From positions 109,625 to 163,407 of the forward strand of contig MEOG01000046.1 of NCBI GenBank assembly GCA_001769125.1: DNA of 53,783 nucleotides. Reading direction: 5' to 3'. The notes beneath the pieces are model-generated. The model worked only from the letters and a program-made list of their open reading frames with translations, searched no databases and was not told where the DNA came from. Numbering within the stretch: the first letter of the stretch is position 1; the number at the start of each line of letters is the position of its first letter. Positions 47,289-53,783 of this stretch are shown here, in pieces. Origin of the DNA: Bacteroidetes bacterium GWF2_35_48 (GTDB lineage: Bacteria > Bacteroidota > Bacteroidia > Bacteroidales > GWF2-35-48). The translations under genes and the position numbers were made by a program.

Positions 47289-49016
47289 ATGAGCCATCAC
47301 GAATTAAGCGAACAGGAAATTATCCGCAGAAATACACTAAAAGAAATTACAGAAACAGGAATGAATCCCTATCCTGCTGCTGAATTTACAGTTAATGTTA
47401 CTGCAAAAGAAATTCATGAAAACTATACTACTGAAAAAGATAATTATCAAGATATATCTATTGCAGGACGTATCATGAGCCGCAGAATCATGGGAAGTGC
47501 TTCTTTTGTGGAAATTCAGGATGAAACAGGTAGAATACAATTGTATTTTAACCGTGATGCAATTTGCCCCGGAGAAGACAAAAATCTTTACAACAATGTA
47601 TTTAAAAAAATGCTTGATATCGGCGATATTATTGGCATAAAAGGCTATGTTTTTATTACAAAAATGGGAGAAATATCGGTGCATGTTTCCGAATTTACAA
47701 TTTTGTGTAAATCGGTGCGACCGCTTCCTATTGTAAAAGAGAAAGACGGAGTTGTTTACGATGCTTTTTCTGATCCGGAACAGCGTTATCGTCAGCGTTA
47801 TCTTGACCTGATTGTAAACCCGCAAATCAAAGATACGTTTATCAAACGTACAAAACTGATGAATTCTATGCGTGAATATCTGAATCAAAAAGGATACCTT
47901 GAAGTTGAAACACCCATATTACAGCCCTTATACGGAGGTGCTGCTGCGCGACCTTTTAAAACACATCATAACACGCTTGACCAGACTTTGTATTTACGTA
48001 TTGCAAATGAACTTTACCTGAAACGCCTCATTGTTGGTGGTTTTAATGGGGTATATGAGTTTTCAAAAGATTTTCGCAATGAAGGAATGGATCGTTTTCA
48101 CAATCCTGAATTCACGCAAATGGAACTTTATGTGGCTTATAAGGATTATAACTGGATGATGAATACTGTTGAGGAAATGGTTGAAAAAATTGCCATAGAC
48201 CTGCATGGAACAACGGAAGTTAAAGTAGGCGAAAATATGATAAATTTTAAACGTCCATGGAAACGATACACCATGTTTGAAGCAATTAAAGAATACACAG
48301 GAATTGATATTTCCCTAATGGATGAAACGCAGCTGAGTGAAACTGCCAAAAGTTTGCACATTGAAATCAATGAAACAATGGGCAAGGGCAAGCTGATAGA
48401 TGAAATTTTCGGCGAAACCGTTGAAGCAAAATTAATTCAGCCAACATTTATAACAGATTATCCGATAGAAATGTCTCCGCTTGCGAAAAAACATAGAAGC
48501 GTAGAAGGGCTTGTAGAGCGTTTTGAAGCAATATGCAATGGCAAAGAATTGTGCAACGCTTATTCTGAGTTAAACGACCCGATTGATCAGCGCGAACGAT
48601 TCGAACAGCAGCTTGTTCTGGGCAAACGCGGCGATGAAGAAGCCATGCTTTTAGATGAAGATTTTCTGCGCTCTCTGGAATTCGGTATGCCTCCGACAGC
48701 AGGTCTGGGCATCGGCATTGACCGCCTAAGCATGATTATGACCAACTCCAATTCTATTCAGGATGTGATTTTCTTCCCACAAATGCGCCCCGAAAAAAGA
48801 ATTCAGACAGACAGCGATGATAAATTTGCAGAACTCGGTATTCCTGCCGAATGGATATCTGTTATACAGAAAGCAGGCTATAACACTATTGATGCAATAA
48901 AAAACACGAACCCAAATAAATTACATCAGGAAATCTGTGGGTATAATAAAAAGAACAAACTCGGACTTACAAATCCCTCACAAGAGGATGTAAAAAAATG
49001 GGTAATCACAATTTAA
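47289..49016 (+). CDS. lysS: lysyl-tRNA synthetase (class II) with C-terminal extension
   Basis: A 575-residue class II enzyme charging tRNA-Lys. The OB-fold anticodon-binding domain spans ~55-150 ([26 protein letters not shown]). The catalytic domain follows with motif 2 [18 protein letters not shown] and motif 3 [13 protein letters not shown]. After ~505 there is an extra tail ([20 protein letters not shown]... [14 protein letters not shown]), predicted helical with a helix-hairpin-helix look and typical of Bacteroidota LysRS (~575 versus ~500 residues elsewhere). The start [14 protein letters not shown] is 25 nt downstream of a perfect promoter. Confidence 0.97.
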   Translation: MSHHELSEQEIIRRNTLKEITETGMNPYPAAEFTVNVTAKEIHENYTTEKDNYQDISIAGRIMSRRIMGSASFVEIQDETGRIQLYFNRDAICPGEDKNLYNNVFKKMLDIGDIIGIKGYVFITKMGEISVHVSEFTILCKSVRPLPIVKEKDGVVYDAFSDPEQRYRQRYLDLIVNPQIKDTFIKRTKLMNSMREYLNQKGYLEVETPILQPLYGGAAARPFKTHHNTLDQTLYLRIANELYLKRLIVGGFNGVYEFSKDFRNEGMDRFHNPEFTQMELYVAYKDYNWMMNTVEEMVEKIAIDLHGTTEVKVGENMINFKRPWKRYTMFEAIKEYTGIDISLMDETQLSETAKSLHIEINETMGKGKLIDEIFGETVEAKLIQPTFITDYPIEMSPLAKKHRSVEGLVERFEAICNGKELCNAYSELNDPIDQRERFEQQLVLGKRGDEEAMLLDEDFLRSLEFGMPPTAGLGIGIDRLSMIMTNSNSIQDVIFFPQMRPEKRIQTDSDDKFAELGIPAEWISVIQKAGYNTIDAIKNTNPNKLHQEICGYNKKNKLGLTNPSQEDVKKWVITI

Positions 49017-49047
49017 TTATCTACAAAATAATGTGCGGAAAAAAAGA

Positions 49048-49192
49048 ATTCGATAGATGTACAATTGGTGCTCGATAGATGTTCGATTGTTGATTCGATA
49101 GATGTACGATTGTTGATTCAATAGGTGTTCGATAGAAGTACGATTGTATTCCTATTGTATTCCTATTGTATTCCTATTGAATTTCTATAGAA
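49048..49192 (+). repeat. short tandem and dispersed direct repeats between lysS and gdhA
   Basis: Part one (49048-49143) repeats variants of TTCGATAGATGTACGATTG with a TTGATTC spacer, about four times. Part two (49144-49186) is TATTCCTATTG at an 11-bp period, three clean copies plus a degenerate fourth. No spacers of equal length and unique sequence, so not a CRISPR. Non-coding. Confidence 0.8.
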
Positions 49193-49233
49193 CAATCATT
49201 TTTTCCTGTTGAATTTCATCTTCTGTAAAAACA

Positions 49234-49264
49234 AAAAAACTCCCCCGAACCGGTGGAGTTTTTT
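49234..49264. terminator. bidirectional terminator between lysS and gdhA
   Basis: AAAAAACTCC (49234-49243) pairs with GGAGTTTTTT (49255-49264) across an 11-nt loop. A- and T-runs on the two sides suit termination of gdhA on the minus strand and of lysS on the plus strand. Confidence 0.8.
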
Positions 49265-49285
49265 AAACAAAATTTATTAATAACC

Positions 49286-50620
49286 TTAAAGAACACCCTG
49301 ATCTAACATTGCATTGGCAACTTTCAGGAAGCCTGCAATATTTGCGCCTTTTACATAGTTAACATAGCCATCGCTACCCTTACCATGTTTTACACAAGCT
49401 GAATGAATGTCTTTCATTATCTGATGTAATTTTTGATCAACTTCTGCTGCCGGCCAATTCAATTTCATGGAATTTTGCGACATTTCCAAACCGGAAGTTG
49501 CTACACCACCTGCATTAGAAGCTTTTCCAGGGGAGAATAATATTTTAGCCTTGTGGAAAACTTCAATTGCTTCTGGAGTAGATGGCATGTTTGCGCCCTC
49601 AACAATACAGATGCAACCATTTTTTATCAGGTTGTTAGCATCTGCCTCATTCAATTCATTTTGGGTTGCGCAAGGTAAAGCCACATCGCATTTAACTTCC
49701 CAAGGACGTTTTCCTTCATGGAATTCAGCTTTAAATTCATACGCATAAGGTTTAACGATATCATTGTTTGAAGCACGTAGTTCAAGCATATAATCAATTT
49801 TTGCTCCACTTATGCCTTCCTTATCGTAGATATATCCATCAGGACCAGAAATTGTTACAACTTTTCCGCCTAGCTCATTAACTTTTTTAGCAGCTCCCCA
49901 TGCAACATTTCCGAAACCCGAAATACTTACTGTTTTACCTTTAAAATCGGTATCTTTGGTTTTCAGCATTTCCTGCGCAAAATAAACAGCTCCATAACCT
50001 GTAGCTTCCGGACGAACAAGTGAGCCGCCCCAGCCAATACCTTTTCCAGTAAGAACACCTGTATTTTCACGGGCTAATTTGCGGTACATGCCATAAAGAA
50101 AACCTATTTCGCGACCACCAACACCAATATCGCCAGCAGGAACATCTGTTTCCGGACCGATAATTTTCCAAAGCTCAAGCATGAAACTCTGGCAGAAACG
50201 CATAACCTCAGTGTTTGATTTTCCTTTAGGATCAAAATCAGAACCTCCCTTAGCTCCTCCCATAGGCAGAGTTGTCAGTGAGTTTTTGAAAATCTGCTCG
50301 AATCCTAAAAATTTAAGAATGCTGAGATTTACCGAAGGGTGAAAGCGTAAGCCACCTTTATAAGGCCCAATGGCATTATTAAACTGAATCCTGTATGCAA
50401 GGTTTACATGCGTTTCGCCCTTATCGTCTACCCAAGGAACTTTTACCGTTAAAATACGGTCAGGCTCAATAAGACGTTCAATAATTTTTGCAGATTCAAA
50501 TTGAGGATTCTGATTGTAAATTTCTTCAATTGATTCCAAAACTTCTCTTACTGCTTGCAAATACTCCACCTCTCCGGGGTGTTTCTTTTCGAGATCATTC
50601 AATATTTTTTCTACGTTCAT
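49286..50620 (-). CDS. gdhA: glutamate dehydrogenase, hexameric NADP-type
   Basis: A 444-residue enzyme interconverting 2-oxoglutarate plus ammonia and glutamate, linking carbon and nitrogen metabolism. Substrate-site residues are visible: Lys88 in PYKGGLRFHPSVN, Lys124 in PMGGAKGGSDFDPKG and Asp164 in PAGDIGVGGRE. The Rossmann loop is SISGFGNVAWGAA. Length and GGAKGG context fit the ~445-residue hexameric class, usually NADP(H)-dependent; coenzyme preference is inferred from family, not read from a specific residue. The gene is divergent from the Crp/Fnr regulator across a 310-bp region that holds an Fnr-like palindrome. Confidence 0.95.
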   Translation of the reverse strand: MNVEKILNDLEKKHPGEVEYLQAVREVLESIEEIYNQNPQFESAKIIERLIEPDRILTVKVPWVDDKGETHVNLAYRIQFNNAIGPYKGGLRFHPSVNLSILKFLGFEQIFKNSLTTLPMGGAKGGSDFDPKGKSNTEVMRFCQSFMLELWKIIGPETDVPAGDIGVGGREIGFLYGMYRKLARENTGVLTGKGIGWGGSLVRPEATGYGAVYFAQEMLKTKDTDFKGKTVSISGFGNVAWGAAKKVNELGGKVVTISGPDGYIYDKEGISGAKIDYMLELRASNNDIVKPYAYEFKAEFHEGKRPWEVKCDVALPCATQNELNEADANNLIKNGCICIVEGANMPSTPEAIEVFHKAKILFSPGKASNAGGVATSGLEMSQNSMKLNWPAAEVDQKLHQIMKDIHSACVKHGKGSDGYVNYVKGANIAGFLKVANAMLDQGVL

Positions 50621-50836
50621 TACAATTATGATTTAAAGATTTGTTAAAAAATAACAATTTAATTTGACACAAAATAAGTACTATTGATTTATTATAAAAA
50701 TGAATTTCATCAGTGTTTTTAAACAGATAATTATGCTTTTAATCTTACGAATAAAAAAGCTTCTTTTTTGTTACAAATTTACTCATTGTTAAGAAAATGC
50801 ATTTTATTTTTACAAATTTATTTTATACGTGTTTTG

Positions 50837-50852
50837 ATTGATTTTTATCAAT
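50837..50852. promoter_or_regulatory. Fnr/Crp-like operator palindrome
   Basis: ATTGAT-TTTT-ATCAAT is a perfect 16-bp palindrome containing the Fnr consensus TTGATnnnnATCAA. It lies about 70 nt upstream of the probable transcription start of the Crp/Fnr gene, and between that gene and gdhA. The rest of the 310-bp gap is AT-rich and has TACAAATTTA twice (50772-50781 and 50811-50820). Confidence 0.6.
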
Positions 50853-50876
50853 ACAATTGTTAATTTTAAATATTCT

Positions 50877-50908
50877 TTTGCGAGTTGAAAACAATAGTAC
50901 TAATATTG
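50877..50908 (+). promoter_or_regulatory. possible promoter of the Crp/Fnr regulator gene
   Basis: TTTG (50877-50880), a 20-nt spacer and TAATATTG (50901-50908) match the consensus with one mismatch, 22 nt before the ATG. Confidence 0.4.
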
Positions 50909-50930
50909 CAAAGTAAATATTTTTTAAAAT

Positions 50931-52055
50931 ATGACGGGCGATACAAATAACATAAAAACCGTAATTCACTCTCTTAATGAGCGGGTTAAAGAATTAAATT
51001 GTCTTTATCTGGTTGATGAAATTCTGCAGGATTATAGCTTGCCTTTAGAGCTTTTGTTTTCAAAAATAAATGAAATCATTCCTCAAAGCATGCAATATGT
51101 TGATATTTGCTGCTCGTGCATCCTTTATGACTCACAAGAATACATCAGTAAATCTTTTAAAAAAACAGAATTAAAACTTTTCGCGCAGGCGAGTACGAGT
51201 GAAAAAATCATAGAGGTATGCGTTTATTATACAAAACCCGTTAAAATTGAGCATCGAACCATATTCCTTCCTGAAGAACAAAAGCTTCTCAATACACTTG
51301 CTATTAAAATTGCCAGATACATTGAATACCGAAATCTACGCGATACTCTGAACAATAAAATGTCCAATAATTTAACTAAAACGGATACTTTTTTGACAGA
51401 AAATACAGATACATGGCTTAGGTCTCTTTCATTAACTGATTCTGAAATACAAAAAATAACCCGTGTAAAAATTTCTTTCAGGAAAGGTGAAACGATTTGT
51501 AAGCAGGGAGCCCTTACAAATCACATTATGTTATTATCAGAGGGACTTACCAAACTGTATTTAGAAAGCGCACAGGACAGAAGTTTTATTTTCAAAATAA
51601 TTAAACCTCACGATTTTATTGGTTTATCGTCGCTCTATGGAGAAAACAGATATACTTTTTCTGCCGCGGCAATAATCCCCTGCTCTGTTTATCTAATAGA
51701 AAAAGAAACACTGAAAGCTATCTTTTTTAATAATTCAGAATTTGCATACAAGGTCATGACATGGTTCAGTCAGAATTTCAGTTTAATACTTGAAAGAATG
51801 TCGAGTGTAACAAACAAGCAATCTGTAGGAAGAATGGCTGATGTTATCTTGTATCTGGCAAAGGATATATTCTCAAATAATCTGATTGAAGGATACATTT
51901 CGCGAAAAGATATAGCAGAACTTGCAGGGATAAGTACTGAAAGCGCTGTGCGAATTTTAAGTGATTTAAAAAACGACAATATTATAAGCCTGAACAGAAA
52001 CGAAATTCAAATTCTAAATGAAGAATTACTACGTTCTATCAGCATGGTTGGATAA
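50931..52055 (+). CDS. Crp/Fnr-family transcription regulator with extra N-terminal sensor-like domain
   Basis: A 374-residue protein, longer than the usual ~220-230. Residues 1-~150 form an additional domain (LNERVKELNCLYLVDEIL ... LLNTLAIKIARYIEYRNL), a GAF-like module I associate with signalling proteins. Residues ~160-290 are a cyclic-nucleotide-binding-type beta roll (FRKGETICKQGALTNHIMLLSEGLTKLYL). Residues ~300-365 are a Crp-type winged helix with YISRKDIAELAGISTESAVRIL; Glu and Arg of the recognition helix are conserved. No Fe-S cysteine cluster of the classical Fnr kind is evident; two cysteines sit in CCSC near residue 60. It may bind the palindrome upstream of its own gene. Convergent with the next gene, 2 nt apart. 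Confidence 0.85.
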   Translation: MTGDTNNIKTVIHSLNERVKELNCLYLVDEILQDYSLPLELLFSKINEIIPQSMQYVDICCSCILYDSQEYISKSFKKTELKLFAQASTSEKIIEVCVYYTKPVKIEHRTIFLPEEQKLLNTLAIKIARYIEYRNLRDTLNNKMSNNLTKTDTFLTENTDTWLRSLSLTDSEIQKITRVKISFRKGETICKQGALTNHIMLLSEGLTKLYLESAQDRSFIFKIIKPHDFIGLSSLYGENRYTFSAAAIIPCSVYLIEKETLKAIFFNNSEFAYKVMTWFSQNFSLILERMSSVTNKQSVGRMADVILYLAKDIFSNNLIEGYISRKDIAELAGISTESAVRILSDLKNDNIISLNRNEIQILNEELLRSISMVG

Positions 52056-52057
52056 AC

Positions 52058-53783
52058 CTACTCACAAGGCTTATATACAATTCCCAGATTATTTTTTCCG
52101 TCAATTTTAATAGTCAAAGGATTTTTAAATGCAACATGCCGTATAAACTCATTTTCGTAGACACAATCCTGTTTTGTAAGAAAATCCACATCATAATATC
52201 CATCGTTTAGGTAAGGATTTATTGTAAAATAACCTACTCTGAATGAAGTCAGGTTCTGGAAAAAATGCGTACCCTGACTTGGGTCTATTCTGTAATTATC
52301 AAGTCCTGACTCAATGATAAGTCTTGCAGACGAAATCTGTGGCCATTTTACAGGAATACCGAGCCATGGATCGCTAGAACCCCAGCGACCGGGACCAATT
52401 AAAACATAATTTTTTCCGTTTTTCACAAACTCAATATTTATTTTTTCTATTACCTCTGCTATTTCATGATTTTTTGCAGCATTAAACTTATCCGGCTTTA
52501 CATAAACCACATCACAAATATCATAAATAATCCCATTCCCTAATGCGGTTTTACTGAAAATAATAGTTTTGTCAAAAGGCACATTGTTTAAATTGAGATT
52601 TACCATTTCTTTGTTTTCAACAATAGGTCGGATTTGCAGAAAATTAAAAATTACAGGTTGACCTTTTGGCACATCAACATTTACGGCAAATTCTATTTCA
52701 ACAGGATTACCCATTTCTTTCTGGGCAATAGTTAGAAGCTCAGATAAAATTTCGCTCAGAGGAAAAACATTGTGCTGCAACACGTGGGCAAAGGTTACTA
52801 TTTTTTTGCCACCCTCATGAATTCCATCCCGTATAACCTGATTCTGATAATCGTACGTAGATCCGGCTAATCTGAATGAAGAGCTATTTTCAACATCTCT
52901 AATAGGAATTTTAACGATATTTATCCCATCATCACACGAAGGAGTAAAACTTTCAGGATTTAAATTCAAAGCGTAAAAATACTTCTGCGTATCTCTCAAT
53001 GCCATATCAGGAGAAGAAAGTTGTAGGATTTTTTTCGGATATTGTGGTGAAAATCGTAGCGCTTGTCCTCCATCAACAATATATTTACCTAATCCGAAAG
53101 CAAGGCTGACAATCCCATCTTCCGACGTTTCCGGCGCAATAGGATAAAAGTTTATAGAGCGCGCAACGCCCGAAATTACAGGATAAAACATATCGTTATA
53201 CTGCTGTCCGCATACTTCCTGCAAGATAATTCCCATTTTCTCTTCATCAATTACATTAGAAGTAGCAGTCATATATGCTTTGCTGCTTTTAAAAAATACG
53301 GAAGCATAAACGCTTTTAATAGCTTCTGTCAAAAATTTAAGCGTTAGCTTGGGATCGTTTTCTATTTTGGGCACCATGTATGTGCTGTAGATGCCTGCAA
53401 AGGGCTGGTAGTGCGAATCTTCAAGCTTACTGGAAGATCGTACAGCAATAGGACCTTTTATTACAGAAATAAAAGCGTATAAATCCTGTAAAACGGTGCT
53501 GGGTAATTTAGCGGCAACAAAAGCATCTAATATTTCCTGATCGTCTTCACTCTTTAAAGCAATGCTGTATAAATTATGCGCTTCCATAAATTCGTCGAAA
53601 ACATCGCTGCTCAAAACAACTGTACGTGGGATTGTAACCTTTATACCTTCCCACTTTTCAAATAATTCATATTTTTTCAGGATTAAATCAATATAAGCCA
53701 AACCTCTTGCTTTTCCACCGACAGAGCCATCTCCCACACGCGAGAAATTAAGATATTCATCAATATTTTTCCCGTCGAATTTA
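52058..53783 (-). CDS. PEP-synthase-like protein, PEP/pyruvate-binding (ATP-grasp) domain (5' end outside window)
   Basis: The frame stays open to the right edge (KFDGKNIDEYLNFSRVGDGSVGGKARG upstream of the GTG at 53737), so the start lies outside. Visible are GSVGGKARGLA, the ATP-site IAVRSSSKLEDS and LQEVCGQQYN, the marks of the N-terminal domain of PEP synthase and pyruvate phosphate dikinase. The protein ends ~375 residues after that core with ENEFIRHVAFKNPL and no swivelling phospho-His domain or PEP-binding TIM barrel. It is therefore not an ordinary PEP synthase; it is a member of a poorly characterised ATP-binding group. Function unknown: it may phosphorylate or sense a small molecule (inference). 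Confidence 0.8.
   Translation of the reverse strand, partial: KFDGKNIDEYLNFSRVGDGSVGGKARGLAYIDLILKKYELFEKWEGIKVTIPRTVVLSSDVFDEFMEAHNLYSIALKSEDDQEILDAFVAAKLPSTVLQDLYAFISVIKGPIAVRSSSKLEDSHYQPFAGIYSTYMVPKIENDPKLTLKFLTEAIKSVYASVFFKSSKAYMTATSNVIDEEKMGIILQEVCGQQYNDMFYPVISGVARSINFYPIAPETSEDGIVSLAFGLGKYIVDGGQALRFSPQYPKKILQLSSPDMALRDTQKYFYALNLNPESFTPSCDDGINIVKIPIRDVENSSSFRLAGSTYDYQNQVIRDGIHEGGKKIVTFAHVLQHNVFPLSEILSELLTIAQKEMGNPVEIEFAVNVDVPKGQPVIFNFLQIRPIVENKEMVNLNLNNVPFDKTIIFSKTALGNGIIYDICDVVYVKPDKFNAAKNHEIAEVIEKINIEFVKNGKNYVLIGPGRWGSSDPWLGIPVKWPQISSARLIIESGLDNYRIDPSQGTHFFQNLTSFRVGYFTINPYLNDGYYDVDFLTKQDCVYENEFIRHVAFKNPLTIKIDGKNNLGIVYKPCE

Noticed and set aside
49048-49192. CRISPR array
   Set aside because: Units abut or grade into each other; there are no equal-length unique spacers and no cas genes.
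1-53783. tRNA, rRNA or riboswitch genes
   Set aside because: No cloverleaf, rRNA core or known riboswitch aptamer was recognised in the intergenic gaps when read by eye; a covariance-model search would be decisive.

Overview
The window is a chromosomal segment of a member of the Bacteroidota, probably an uncultivated Bacteroidales-like lineage. The evidence is AT-rich DNA, five proteins with type IX secretion (T9SS) C-terminal sorting domains, SprB/PKD-type adhesin repeats, a lysyl-tRNA synthetase with the C-terminal tail typical of the phylum, and promoters of the TTTG-N19-TAnnTTTG type in place of -35/-10 boxes. No rRNA, tRNA or CRISPR locus was seen. Both ends of the window cut through genes.

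Layout. (1) 2-10819: cell-surface and envelope genes. They are the 3' part of an ELWxxDGT-repeat T9SS protein, an exported seven-bladed WD40 protein fused to a caspase domain, and a PA-domain/SprB-repeat protein with a type B sorting domain. A 132-bp MITE with a 9-bp target duplication lies between the last two. (2) 10901-13884 (minus): deoxynucleoside kinase and PurL. (3) 14054-22195: a small unknown protein, two T9SS cargo genes preceded by copies of the same intergenic repeat and promoter, and a small outer-membrane barrel. The second cargo protein is a lysyl-endopeptidase-like serine protease. (4) 22221-22848 (minus): a PIN toxin/antitoxin pair. (5) 23180-27812: trpS with a family 2 glycosyltransferase, then mpl translationally coupled to a RAYT-type transposase, divergent from dapF. 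Mpl and DapF both handle diaminopimelate for peptidoglycan. (6) 27870-30400 (minus): ygeY and ygeW, a catabolic-type pair of an M20 hydrolase and a knotted carbamoyltransferase. (7) 30507-46871 (minus): a single 16.4-kb gene for a 5454-residue protease-adhesin, paralogous at its N-terminus to the 16477 protease. It contains 12 exact-length 246-bp tandem repeats plus three other repeat arrays. (8) 47289-53783: lysS, gdhA, a Crp/Fnr-type regulator with a perfect Fnr-like palindrome upstream, and a truncated PEP-synthase-like ATP-binding protein.

Working together: the T9SS cargo proteins, the exported caspase and the barrel protein suggest a lineage that invests heavily in surface adhesion and extracellular proteolysis. 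The metabolic genes (purL, trpS, lysS, gdhA, dapF, mpl) are ordinary housekeeping functions.

The gaps between genes are unusually rich in palindromic elements: 4416-4553, 7195-7326, 14394-14567 and 16205-16460, 21342-21437, 23011-23113, 27814-27849 and 29094-29192. The RAYT gene carries a perfect 26-bp palindrome inside its own reading frame. The giant repeat gene and the link between these palindromes and the RAYT are the points most worth following up.
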